This document shows, in pieces, positions 48,641 through 59,600 of a DNA stretch of 64,000 bases. The stretch is from Siphonodentalium dalli. Lineage: Eukaryota > Mollusca > Scaphopoda > Gadilida > Siphonodentaliidae. Position 1 is the stretch's first letter. Every line of letters starts with the position of its first letter. The stretch lies in contig CP136064.1 of assembly GCA_032622095.1 (NCBI GenBank), positions 256,225,863 to 256,289,862 of the forward strand. Direction: 5' to 3'. A program made the translations under genes and the position numbers. The notes beneath the pieces are model-generated. The model saw nothing but the letters and a program-made list of their open reading frames with translations. It had not been told where the DNA came from and ran no database searches.

Positions 48641-49827
48641 TATTCTCGTTTTCGTTATATATCTATAAGTGGGGAGAGAGTGAGTGGATTATTGGGAATT
48701 GTAGAGTGAGAAACGATACGTAATGATAAAAGGCGCATTAAGAGCCCGAAAATTTGAACTTTAAATATTGTTCTGTGTCATTTTAACTTTCAATCACTGC
48801 GCTTGTATTGTTAACATTCATTCATAATGAGTGTCTAGTGTCCCTTTAGAGTGTCTTGTGTTCCTTTAATATTCAAACACCAATATTGCATCACGTCCCT
48901 TGTTTCGTGTCACTTTAACTCCTTGAGTGTATTGCCCCTTCTAATGATGTCATAGCACGGGTACATGCAATACAGTATAACACTATGACTATGTCTGTAT
49001 CTGTTGTTGGGAAGATGTGAAATATAAATTTCAGTTCATTCGTGTAGTAATTTCGTATGAATGAAACACTCTTCATTCGTGTATTACCAACAGGAAGTTG
49101 TACTATTTTTGAAAGCAATCATGATGTGTAAAATTTTCATTAAATTACAATAAACCAAGGGCTAAGGTGTAACAGGTTTATGGTCAAATAACCCAGAGTG
49201 ACTTAATTCACAATGAAGTAGACTCCACTGTAGATGCGAGATGTATCGTTTGTCCATAGCTTAAGTGTGTAAACATCACATTTTACTCGTCACGCTATGA
49301 CCATATATATATATGTGTGTGTGCACACATGATACAATTCTAGTCATACCTGAGATTAAGTATAATGTAAACATAGGATTTGCTCATCAGACGATAATCT
49401 GACAATATTTACGCATGGTAAATTTATATTCATGCGTAATGGTAAGGTTAAGGTAATGTTTTTTGTTATGGTCATGATTTTGTTATGGTTATAAAGATTG
49501 TTATAAGTCATCGTTGTTTCACAGACAGTTCTATTGGTGATCGAATTTGATAACTATTTTGTTGGAAAAACTAAAAGTGTTAGAGTAGCCTCCCTGTTAT
49601 TTAAATAAAGAGCGTTTGTTTCGCTTATGTGCGATTGAGCACAGGCGGTAACTAGGTCTATCGAGTATATAACATATAGCGCCATCATATAAAAGATGAA
49701 AGAAACATATCAACAGCTTTGTTTAGTCTGATATTACGTATGTATACGTGTGCACGTCTAACATGTGACCTTTGGTGAAATAGTGCTACACGATGCTTAA
49801 TAACTTCATCGTGATAGAGAGGTAATG
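48641..49827. other. Non-coding stretch
   Basis: No gene seen. It contains the AACGCTCTTTAT word in reverse at 49604-49620. Confidence 0.45.
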
Positions 49828-49844
49828 AATAAACGCTCTTTATT
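49828..49844. promoter_or_regulatory. Palindromic AATAAA word (third perfect copy)
   Basis: Identical to 18772-18788. It sits about 60 bases past the 3' end of the minus-strand ORF at 49900-50115, where it could serve as its polyadenylation signal (inference). Confidence 0.45.
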
Positions 49845-49899
49845 ATTTATGTAAGAGCAATGACGTCAAATTATTTCAGGTAAAACATTGTGGAGACAA

Positions 49900-50115
49900 T
49901 TATATGATGGAATAGACGGGACGGCGTCTGATGGACTGGTCCGAGTCTCTGTCATCTTGGCCAATGTCACCATCAGTATGAATGCATACATTCCAGTGTT
50001 TATCATCAGCATGGTATGAATCATTCTCGGCGTGTTGGTCATTTTGTCGTTGATTACATACAATCAATTGGTACAGCGATAAGCATAACAAATTGAGAAT
50101 TTCTTGCATCATCAT
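49900..50115 (-). CDS. Small ORF, paralog of 50719-51129
   Basis: 71 codons from ATG 50115. It begins MMMQEILNLLCLSLYQLIVC, a hydrophobic segment like a signal anchor, then a polar Asp/His/Gln-rich part (QNDQHAENDSYHADDKHWN) and RRRPVYSII. It aligns with the ORF at 50719-51129 over the triple-Met start, the LCL core and NDQH. Not recognised otherwise. It may be an accessory gene of the neighbouring virus-like block or an independent small membrane/secreted protein. The palindromic AATAAA word lies downstream. Confidence 0.4.
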   Translation of the reverse strand: MMMQEILNLLCLSLYQLIVCNQRQNDQHAENDSYHADDKHWNVCIHTDGDIGQDDRDSDQSIRRRPVYSII

Positions 50116-50227
50116 GTTTTCAGTTTATTTGAGCGTATGTATGCGTAGGTCGATAAGCTGCTAATATGTACGTGTGATAAGATTATGTGACGTATTAGCA
50201 TTAACGCGATAAGCAGCTGAGATTATT

Positions 50228-50605
50228 GTGGAAAATCTCTTGCCAAACAAAATATTTTTTACCACGATAGAAGACTAACGATTCTCGTTCCAAGAACAAT
50301 AACTCTATAAACGTACGCTCTTCCAATAATTCGCGATAATACACGGATGCCATTTATGCTGAAAGATGAATAAAGAACGTTGCTTTACTATGAGCTAATA
50401 CTCCTTATTTGGATGTCTTGTGCTCCGACACGTACACATTGTACAATATATACGCGCATGAATAGGAGCGGGTAAGTGATGTAAGATGTGAAGGTGGTTG
50501 GGGTATGGGAGGAGGGGAGGGGTGATGGAGTATTATGACGTAGGTCTGTGACAAACATTGAGTGGAAAATCTCTTGTCAAACAAAAGATTTTTACCACGA
50601 TAGAA
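50228..50605. repeat. Duplicated GTGGAAAATCTCTTG stem-loops
   Basis: Near-identical ~44-base blocks at 50228-50272 and 50562-50605 read GTGGAAAATCTCTTG.CAAAC, then AGATTTTT/ATATTTTTT and ACCACGATAGAA. In the second copy the outer GTGG..AAAATCT and AGATTTTT.CCAC pair as a hairpin. They lie between the two paralogous minus-strand ORFs, so the ORF-plus-flank unit was probably duplicated. Confidence 0.65.
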
Positions 50606-50718
50606 CCCAGCGAGATATTATTATTGAAAAGATAATCGATTATACATGTTTTATTGGTGATGACATAATTCAAGTTCACATATGGTAGGATATACAATAT
50701 TTAAAGTGTTCATTTTTT

Positions 50719-51129
50719 TTAATCCCAGTTGACAGAATCAGACATTTCTTCGGATGAATAGGTACTGTCCAACAGATATGTGTACTCCTCCATAAGTTCA
50801 ATTTCCAGGTCCCAATCCTCGAGCTGGTGTTGGTAACTGTGACATTCTGAACAGGTAAAAGATGATTGTGAGCTAGTACTCCAAAAATCGGCTTCTATGT
50901 CCCGATATGAACTTTCAGAAGACCAATTGTCTGATCCGCTCTCTGATCCGCTCTCTGATCCGCTGTCGTTATTCATTCCATAACGTAATGCCTCAGGCCA
51001 GTCGAAAATTGGTTGCTCGTCATCTTCATTATATTGTTCTCCACATACGTGTTGGTCATTTCCAACCATAAATTGCCACAACCATGTTATGCCTAAGCAT
51101 AAATATTTGAATATATTTTCCATCATCAT
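50719..51129 (-). CDS. Acidic small protein with hydrophobic start
   Basis: 136 codons from ATG 51129 (first of three in-line ATGs). The N-terminus MMMENIFKYLCLGITWLWQF is hydrophobic, consistent with a signal peptide or anchor. The rest is strongly acidic and Ser-rich, with a (SGSE)n tract (NNDSGSESGSESGSDNWSSE), one CSEC pair (FTCSECHSY) and a Glu-rich end. A TATA-like TTTATATA lies ~85 bases upstream on the minus strand. It is paralogous to 49900-50115. No known family recognised. It could be an accessory gene linked to the virus-like block. The open frame extends upstream only through a TTG codon, so 51129 is preferred. Confidence 0.5.
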   Translation of the reverse strand: MMMENIFKYLCLGITWLWQFMVGNDQHVCGEQYNEDDEQPIFDWPEALRYGMNNDSGSESGSESGSDNWSSESSYRDIEADFWSTSSQSSFTCSECHSYQHQLEDWDLEIELMEEYTYLLDSTYSSEEMSDSVNWD

Positions 51130-51179
51130 GTGTATCGTGTGGTACAAATTTTGACAATATATATTTTTTGTCGAGAATA

Positions 51180-51910
51180 TATACCTAAAAGTGAACAGCT
51201 GTACACATATAATTGGTATATAAACTAGTTAAGCTATTTCTAAACATCGATTAATAAAATTAAAAAAACACGAGTTCCATGAACAAATATTAAATTTGTT
51301 TTAAATTAACAAACAAATAGTTGGCCACAAAATTTTGTATGTGTGTCTGAATCTTTTCGCAAATAATTTGGTTAAACCGTCTTATTATTCGGTTAAGCTG
51401 AGATTATTTAGTCGGCCGAGATTACAAAACAACAATATACACACATACTGTTCTATGAATTGGTTTTATTTGCACACGGCCACAAAGCAATGTAAACCTC
51501 AAATATCGTAAATATACTTACGCCCAATTTTATCAACCATTCTCAAATATATAGTACTATAGTACTAACATACTCAAAATACACTTACGCCCAATTTGAA
51601 AGTTGAACCTAACGAGTGGCACGTACTACTGCTTAGTGTTTAGCAGTGAAATAACATTGTCTTGCTGGATATGGATTATGGAGTTATACTATAACAACTG
51701 CATTATGCGCGGGAATTAAAGATTTAAGAGTTGTTTAAGTGAGTTGTTTATGGCTGACCAATGCGAATTCGAAATATGTCTGGGAGGTCACGTGTTTGCT
51801 GCGGAAAACAACTTAAAAAAACTAAATACTTTACGAACATAATTGTAAGTCGCTAACTAATAAAGTAATGAGCTGTGTTTAGTTGTCATCGCTATATTCG
51901 CCGATATAAA
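51180..51910. other. Non-coding stretch
   Basis: Nothing is recognised except a short duplicated phrase (ATACTTACGCCCAATTT / ACACTTACGCCCAATTT) near 51515 and 51582. Confidence 0.45.
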
Positions 51911-51914
51911 ATAA

Positions 51915-52187
51915 ATGTTTCTCACCACCACCACCACCAACCACCACCAACCAACCACCACCACCAACCAACCACCACCAACCAACCACCACCAACCAAC
52001 CACAACACACCAACCACCACCCACCAACCACCAACCACCACTCACCAACCACCAACCACCAACCACCACCACCACCCACCAACCACCACCAACCACCAAC
52101 CACCAACCACCACCCAACCACCCACCCACCCACCCACCCACCACCCACCACCCACCCAATCCACCCACCCACCCACCACCCACCCAT
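51915..52187. repeat. CCACCAA / CCACC low-complexity array
   Basis: About 270 bases of ACC, CCAA and CCAC words give Thr/Pro/His frames forward and Gly/Trp/Val frames in reverse. All frames are artefacts. Confidence 0.92.
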
Positions 52188-52374
52188 GGAACGAAATCGT
52201 GTGCGGAACAAACAGGTAATCTCTCAACACCACTCAGCAGGAAAGCCCTACCAATGCAGTAACTATGAATTCCACCTGCTGAACGACCGTCAAATCTACA
52301 AAGGACCAGACCAATCAGAATCTTCACCAGGAAACGTCTGGATCAACAGCGATGGCAGGATTGCCTATTCATGA
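52186..52374 (+). CDS. Hypothetical ORF after the ACC array
   Basis: 62 codons (MERNRVRNKQVISQHHSAGK to PGNVWINSDGRIAYS). Composition is protein-like and AATAAA follows ~10 bases after the stop, so a last exon is possible. The upstream reading is the ACC repeat, which gives no domain information. Not recognised. Confidence 0.2.
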   Translation: MERNRVRNKQVISQHHSAGKPYQCSNYEFHLLNDRQIYKGPDQSESSPGNVWINSDGRIAYS

Positions 52375-52429
52375 AGACCACTGCAATAAAGGATCCAAGA
52401 AAATTATGTGAAAAAATGCGACGTTTTTG

Positions 52430-52560
52430 TTTGTTTGAAATTTATTAATAAAAGCTATACACATGAGGGGTGAAGGAATAGACATATCGGTCTATTCGAC
52501 CACCCCGGGGTTAGAACCCCAAACCACTATCCTAGCAAGTCATTCTGTCGAAAGTAACCT
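52430..52560 (-). repeat. Possible LINE/SINE 3' end with stem-loop
   Basis: GGGGTG..AATAGAC and GTCTATT..CACCCC (52467-52506) form a nested stem, followed by GGGGTTAGAACCCC. A TTTATTAATAAA tail lies on the outer side. The layout resembles the 3' end of the 44.5-46.2 kb LINE. Confidence 0.4.
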
Positions 52561-53338
52561 AGTGATCGGTCAACAGTAAAACGCCCAATTCTGCGATAGT
52601 GGCTGGAACAAATATATGAAGATAAGAGAGCTGACCCATCTATATTAAAATTGCGGTGAGCAAAGTTATTTTTAAAACGTATTTACAGGGACGTGTCTAG
52701 AATGTCTACGTTGAGGTGTAATACTTGGAATTTATAACTGCACCTCCTTTGAACAATTTCCTTTGCAACCTATTTTCGATTAGAAATCTCCAACAGAATG
52801 ATGGTGTGTTAGGCTTGAAACTTCCAACCAAATGTAGAATATTTTTACCAAAGTTTGGGGGGGGGGTGTGTCACCGCATCCGTGCGTATATAGAACTCAT
52901 TTCGTCAATGTTTTAATGTTTCTCCAGCCGCAGCATACATATAAGTTGCATGGAGGGGTGTGCACATTTACTATATCGTTCGGCCCAATAGCAGAACATT
53001 CTGTGGAAATATAATTTGTATTAACTTATGCGTGAGAAAACGAAGTTAAAAAATTAGTTCAATATACAGTTTTTAATCGAAATTACAGAAGAATGTCAAT
53101 TGCAACAATTTCGTGTTGTGGTTAAGACAGTCACGCTTGCGTTATGTAATTAAGCAATCAACGGACAACTTGAACCTGATAATTCGAGCTTCGGTACAAA
53201 TCGCACTGTGTAATTGTCTGTTGTTCTATGCTCTAATGCTGGTTCGTTGATATCTTGGTAAGACAACCCAAGCGCAGTGCCTTAGTCATTAAGAATCATC
53301 AAAAGAAAGTAGGGTCTGTATGTATAGGTTATAACCCA
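52561..53338. other. Non-coding stretch
   Basis: No gene. Poly-G run at ~52857-52866. Confidence 0.4.
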
Positions 53339-53426
53339 ACCCACTTGGGTATCTGTACAAAAAAATATAGACAAAGGCCGCGAAGCGGCCGCGGTCTATA
53401 TTTCTTGTACAGATACCCAAGCGGGT
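53339..53426. mobile_element. Near-perfect foldback element (88 bp)
   Basis: CTTGGGTATCTGTACAA is matched by its exact complement, then AATATAGAC/GTCTATATT pair. The loop region is GCCGC-GAA-GCGGC. It is GC-rich at the centre, unlike the surroundings. No ORF and no clear target duplication. Confidence 0.75.
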
Positions 53427-55228
53427 AATGACATATATTTATGAACCGATTCACATGTCGAGGCAAACATAATTGAGCCACTTTCAATATGATGATCACG
53501 TATCAATTACTATTCAATCAAAGATTAATTGAATATTGTGTGTGGTGTTGCATATATCCATACCGCACAAGTCAAATCATCGTTGACAATGGGAGCACTT
53601 GGATCGGGATTATTTATCAGCGCGCGTCGATAAACATGTTGTTTCCAAATCTAAAGTATTGTCTTATCTTTGGGGTAAATAGGCAAAGATTGACAACACA
53701 TGTAGGTTTATATAAAAACCATATAAACACATAAATACATCACCATGTATAAACGAGTCATGATCCGCGGCTCAATGCAAGAATCTGTATCTGCAGCGCC
53801 ACAGTGCTGTACGGTCCCGCGAATAGGCACTACTACCGACAGCCTATCTCGGCCTCTAGTTGTAGAACGTAGCCCTCACAATACCTAGTTGGTCCTACAC
53901 ATACCGCGACCGAACACCTGCACACGTCGACTTCCCAGTTGGATGCCTTCCACACAACTCCCCTGGTGATCACAGGCCAATCCACCCGCACGGTTAATCC
54001 GCCTATCAGGCTATCACTAACCAACACAATCATGTCGAATTGCTAAACGAGGTCACCGCACAGATACTACAGTAATGTTTATTCCAATTCCTCCTTGCGA
54101 CAGTAAACAGTTTTCTGTTGCGGATGTTAATGTTAGTTGATAATGGATGTATCGTTCAGATTCAAGGCGTCAATGGCCCGATGGTGTTAGAACATTCGAC
54201 TCCGAAGAGAAACTATTCCAATTTACAGGAAGTTTGTGTGTTGGAATATCACCGATATTCATGTAAAAAGACTAAAACAAATATGTGGTTTGTAGAATAT
54301 TCTCAATGTTATTGTTAAACAGTGATTATTGTGGATTATACATTCCAAACAAATGTGGATTTCGCTCAGTTAACTTCCATGCACCCCCATTACCGATACG
54401 AATGGTACGATCCGTGTTTTAACCCGAGTGACATGTCGATCATTACCATGGCACATTGTTAGAATTCATACCTTCCGCTCTGCTCCCATGTTCAGCTTAC
54501 TCTCCAATTAATGCCAATGTATTGGTGAACTTTAGCTCAAGTCTATATTTTAACTCTGGCAAAATACAGATTCATACAAGAAATATTGTTCGTGGATTGG
54601 AGCGATCTGATTGGCCGAGGCGCGTGGACCGGTTTATAACGTCTAATATGATATTCTCGGCGAGCCATCTGTAGCTGGGATTCATTTCAGCAACGAGCTG
54701 TTCGGTTTTCGGGTTGAATGGAGTGCCATAACGCGGCATCTTTTTATTATTCTATATATACTACGCGAATTGTCTATCTCAGGAAAAACAAGAACTCACT
54801 TGACGGGCCGATAAATTACCAACTTAGTGAGTTCCATAGTACAGACATTGCACAGCATTAAGTAGAACACAGTGTTAAAATTAAAAGTATACGAGTCTGA
54901 TTTAGTTGTTGTCACCGCAGTGAAACGCGTGCGAGTGTCGATATGTATAATTATTGCTGGGTGTATTGCGCACGCATCCATTAACACTTTGTCGGCATGC
55001 TGAGTTTCACGGGGCCAATAAATGTCATATCATGTTGGGATGGTGGGTTCAAATTATGCACGGGCGTGTATATATAGATATATTGAAATATAAATGGTAC
55101 CTTCATAATATGAAGCAACAAGATAATAAAGATTATACTCACCAAATTAGAAGCAGCACAAACACACGGTGCAATATTACTATGAAAAGTGCAACAGCAA
55201 TTAAATAACAACTTTCAGTTCTTGAGTC
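53427..55228. other. Non-coding stretch
   Basis: Several open frames under 85 codons overlap on both strands without motifs. Nothing supported. Confidence 0.45.
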
Positions 55229-55231
55229 TTA

Positions 55232-56410
55232 GGGTCTATTCTCATTGCACACGCGCGTGCGATTAATCGCAGCGTTTTTTAAGGTGCGTGTTAACATACC
55301 ACAGAGCGATTCGTGATCAATTACCTTCCTCAAACAACCACGTCCTATTCGTGACCAATCATCTTATGCAATCAACCTCGTCATCGAGATAGCCGTTACA
55401 GAGAATGGCATGGTTCACTTGATCACATATACTATCCGGGTACAATCATTCTCATAACTGATGGGCGATAAAATAATAAATGAAGTACGGAAAGGAAATG
55501 GCTTGGAAAGAAGTTTCCAACGTATAGCTAGCATCAGTGGTGATTTTTGTAGAATTCAGTCGAATTATATTACCTGTCAGTCTCGCGCAACACTGTACCC
55601 AAGATTGTGAATATATAGATTGATTGTAATGTGCGTTTAGCATGTGCGATCACTGATGATAAGCCGCCAATGGCGATCAAATTGAAATCAATCGCTCATG
55701 CATGCGATCAGCGTCCTGGCGTCCTGGCGACAGAATTCGACCTGAAACAATGCGTGTGTGACTCTTAAGGTCGAATTCTGAGTCCCATCACTTATTCTAT
55801 TTGAATGGTGGTTCGTCAATTATAGTACCGCGTTGTCGCTGTTGCCAGCGGCTATACAAATGAGCACTCGATGCTATAAGGTAAAATGTTGAATGATCTA
55901 ATTCAACCACTTGAATCGTACTCTTTTGATAATCTTGAGTGATAATAACAATTATATACATAAAACTCCTGTAATCTGGGTTGTGATCGTACTATATAGT
56001 GTTATATACGTTTCAAGCTGGAATAAAATATGCATATTTATGCCCAACTACATGGAATTGAACCCTCTATTTCTAATTATAATTAGCTAGTTATAATTGT
56101 GTCCTCAAAACTTATGTCATTTTGATGGCATGGCTCGTTATACTCAACTTATACCTGAGTAAATCTAACTAATTAAAGTTAATGTGTTAGCATATATAGG
56201 CCTGTATGTGGTCACTCCCAACCGAAAGTACTTTATCATCCTCCAACCTACCCTAAACATGTGTATGAATGTGTTCGTCAGACCCCCACCCCTATTGGGG
56301 GAACTCTTAGCAGTGGGAGGAAGGAATGCCATCGAACACACATATAGAGCCGCTCGACCTTAAAAAACGCTGCGATTAATCGCACGCGCGTGTGCAATGA
56401 GAATAGACCT
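55232..56410. mobile_element. Harbinger-like non-autonomous element (1179 bp)
   Basis: The ~53-bp terminal inverted repeats read GGTCTATTCTCATTGCACAC, then GCGCGTGCGATTAATCGCAG and CGTTTTTTAAGG. They are identical apart from the outermost base and are flanked by TTA on both sides. A 3-base TTA target and long matched ends fit PIF/Harbinger. There is no transposase, and the interior has only short frames. The arms are nearly identical, so the insertion is young or arm conversion has occurred. Confidence 0.85.
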
Positions 56411-56448
56411 TTAAGATTGAATTGCCGAGAAATCGTTTCCCATGATGC

Positions 56449-56595
56449 ACTTGGGGAATCTCATCCCAGAATTCAACAGCACAATAACAACTCTTTGTTG
56501 ATGTGACGTCACTTCCAATAAGGCACTTCACTTGGGGAAATATCATCCCAGAAGTTCACAGCACAAATACACAACAATATGTTGGGATGGGATTC
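56449..56595. repeat. ~80-bp local duplication
   Basis: CACTTGGGGAATCTCATCCC...CAGCACAATAACAAC and CACTTGGGGAAATATCATCC...CAGCACAAATACACAAC are tandem diverged copies. Confidence 0.65.
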
Positions 56596-57378
56596 ATAAA
56601 TAGAGAGAAGTTGCCTTTGATAAATACAGGGTTTCCACAAACATGTTGTGACAGGGGCGATTCTCACCAAAAATTGTCAACAATTGGGAATTTCATACCG
56701 GGACGTGCCGACAGGGGGCTTGGGGCACCACCCTAATCTTCGTTCCAAAGTTCATTATGATCCCACATATGATTGAATTATGTAGCTAAATGGAAATCAG
56801 TTGAGAAGTTTCGAATGGTTGGAGTTGTTGGATTGGAGATTTCTAACATTTGGAAATCTTGAGTAACCATTTCAGAATTTCAACCGAATGGGTTGCAAAC
56901 ATATAGTTTCCCGGACTCGGAAATATTATCTGATTCAAGGGATGGAGGTGCTCTCGGGCAGCGGAGACCCTATACGTGAACGTACCGCGATTCCATGCCT
57001 GAAAATGGCACTGCATTTGAAATTAAGACTGGAGAATATGTTGTAATCAATCCAATCGTTAATTTTTCCAGCTAATATAACTGCAAATTATACTTTATAC
57101 CACAGGTCTGATGTTTTTCTACACTCAGTCTGACTTTGGTTGTAAAATCTAAGTTGGACATACCCCCTTCTCCATTAACAAAAAGTGACACCAACCCTTT
57201 TGGAACGGAAAATATACTCGAATTATATATTTTAGTAGAGTCGCTTATGACCGATTTTGGGCTCCCGTGGGAAAATCATGAACAAATACAGAGACCATGC
57301 TCATGAGCCAGTATATGGTCTCAACTTCAGAATACAATCTGTTAGACCCCCCCCCCGGGCTCGCGACAGGGCGGTCCG

Positions 57379-57573
57379 ATGACGTCACGAAGATGGCCGC
57401 CATGCTCATTTTCGTAAGTTCGCTATTGTTGGATTTCATGATAAAAATATAATTGTGATATAAAACATATGACAATGCTTTTGAACAGAGGATGGTGTGC
57501 CGCCATGTTATATTTTTATATAGAAGTATGTCCTCTAGATCAAAGAAGGGCGCCAAGATGGCGACCGGAAGTG
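57379..57573 (+). promoter_or_regulatory. CRE/YY1/ETS motif cluster
   Basis: A TGACGTCA (CRE) at ~57379 is followed within a few bases by AAGATGGCCGCCATG (YY1-like, overlapping an ATG). A GTAAGT splice-donor-like site is at 57414. About 160 bases on comes CGCCAAGATGGCGACCGGAA with GT after it (YY1 plus ETS). This combination marks housekeeping promoters with short first exons in animals. It may instead be a LINE or repeat promoter, since similar AATGGCCGCC words occur in repeats at 34030 and 38645. Confidence 0.3.
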
Positions 57574-58114
57574 GAAAAATTTATGATTTTCCAAACATGT
57601 CGGCTACATCATTTCCGATTGTATCGAACTGGTGACGATTATGGAAAATACTTCTCTTCAATCTTGATAACCAATCTCTTAGGCATTATATTAGTTGACT
57701 TCTTGGATCATAACCTTGATATTCTTCTCCAAATTGCGATGTTTTAAAGGAAGTGGTATGAATTTTCTAACTATTTCCTTAAAGAAATTTGAATTAGTCG
57801 GTGATGTAAATGAGTTATTTACATGTAACTGGATCCAAAAACTGTCAACTTACTCCAAGATGGCTTCCATGGTGGCGGCCAAAATAGGATAATACGCAAA
57901 TTTTATCCTCTTTCACCCAATTACCTTTCTGTCATGTAGAAGGTGAATGTGGTAGACTAAATTGCTTCTTTCAAATAAAAAATCGCCATGTTATGACGCA
58001 TTTACTATATATGGACTTATGTCAAACTCGATTCTGATATTATTTATTATGTTTATAGAGACCAACATGGAGAGAATAGTCAGCTACCAGCGCTCACATG
58101 ATGCATGTGATCAC
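57574..58114. other. Non-coding stretch downstream of the motif cluster
   Basis: Another AAGATGGCTTCC..GGTGGCGGCC YY1-like pair lies near 57858-57885. No supported exon. Confidence 0.35.
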
Positions 58115-58175
58115 CATACGTTCCTACATATCGATAACGATTGAACATACGGTCCTACATATCGATAACGATTGA
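58115..58175. repeat. 31-bp tandem duplication
   Basis: Two copies of CATACG.TCCTACATATCG plus ATAACGATTGA. Confidence 0.8.
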
Positions 58176-59279
58176 GTATATCTACTCTTACACTAAAGGG
58201 TCTAGCGACGGACTCAATCAGATTACTGTATATAGCTAACAGTGATTTAAATTAAAAATGAAGCTCTAACACCACCACGAACTTCGATTTGTTCTCCCTT
58301 ATAATTTAGTCAGCCACAACGTTATTCTACTGTATATAACTACGACCACATGCGTGCGACATATGTCTGGGACAATACAGTACATCGATATGTCGTATAG
58401 CCGTATGCCGTATGCATGTGAGATATGACCCTCTTACATGTATATAGCGATATTTTATTTATTTATTTGTGTGGTTTTTTTTATTGTTTTTTAAATTTGT
58501 TTCATTATATTTGTTTCATTATTATTTTTGTATGCATGTATTTGTTATTAGATGTAACCCTTGCATGTCATATTTTCACGTTGTCTGAATTGTAAATATT
58601 GTCAGTCACTCTCCAAACTTGGAGGTCAATAAATAAATATTAGAGGGTTTATGACACATTACGCAACCATTGAGTTAAGTACTACTAGCCTGTAATAAAA
58701 TTTTGGGACAATGCATTTAGGTATTTAATCTTACAGCCTGCCTATCGACAAACAAATATATAACAAGTTTACAGATTAAGCGTGTTGACGATTAGTGTTC
58801 TAAATCCAATCTTATTTGAAATGGCTGGTTAATTGTTAGAACTGACATGTTGCTGTCTCGTAAAGTTTGATTATATCAGTTTCAATGTTGTGAGCCACGA
58901 AAGGTTACTCATGTCAGCCTGAATGCACACACTACAGATCATCACACCATTCTTATTGTCATACGCCAACCAAGGTACGTTCATCGTCACCATTCAATCA
59001 ACGCTTCCGTCACAAAATATTTTTTTTGGTTTGGATGGTACGATATTTCCGAAGTACGAAATACTTTCGTCGCTACCTTCGTCAGGACTGTCGATCTATT
59101 CGGCGCATTTGAATGGAACTTTCCACAGAGACCACGCCCACAACAGTAGTACTACCTACTGGTAATAAGACTTTACCCATATAAACATTGTCTGTTGTGC
59201 GAAGTGAACACATCAGCACTTGCACTAGCTGAAACAGACTCATGTATATGATTTGTACAAATTATGATCTTTTAAACAG
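58176..59279. other. Non-coding stretch
   Basis: T-rich 58445-58560, then a CAATAAATAAATA tail near 58628 that could be the 3' end of an old retroelement. No gene recognised. Confidence 0.4.
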
Positions 59280-59600
59280 TTTGATTAAAAACAAAATATT
59301 AAAACAATTTTTTAGATTGAACTCTGATCTGCAGTTGAAAAAAACAAAAATTTAATTCAAATTTTTTTGGTTTAAATTAAATTTGTTATTTTTTTCCTAA
59401 GTTTCTATTTGGATTTTTAGATTCAAATTTTTTTATTTGTTTTTAAATTAAAAAAATAAATTTAAATTAAATTTTTAAATGTTCAATTTTCTTTTTAGAT
59501 TTTTAGATTCAAACTTCTTGCTCAACAATTTAAAATTTTGAAAAACAAATAAAATAATAATTTAATTTGTTTAAAAATTTTAATTAAAAAAATACGACCG
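59280..59600. repeat. A/T low-complexity tract
   Basis: Dominated by AAATT/TTTAA words with repeated TTTTTAGATTCAAA phrases. Confidence 0.8.

Noticed and set aside
51857-52327. Gly/Trp-rich and Thr/Pro/His-rich ORFs
   Set aside because: Low-complexity ACC repeat on both strands.
52500-52560. tRNA or tRNA-derived SINE (GGTTAGAACCCC resembling a B box)
   Set aside because: No A box at proper spacing and no cloverleaf. The word is part of a simple GGGGTT/AACCCC hairpin.
58600-58640. Gene 3' end at CAATAAATAAATA
   Set aside because: No coding sequence upstream. More likely an old retroelement tail or simple A/T sequence.
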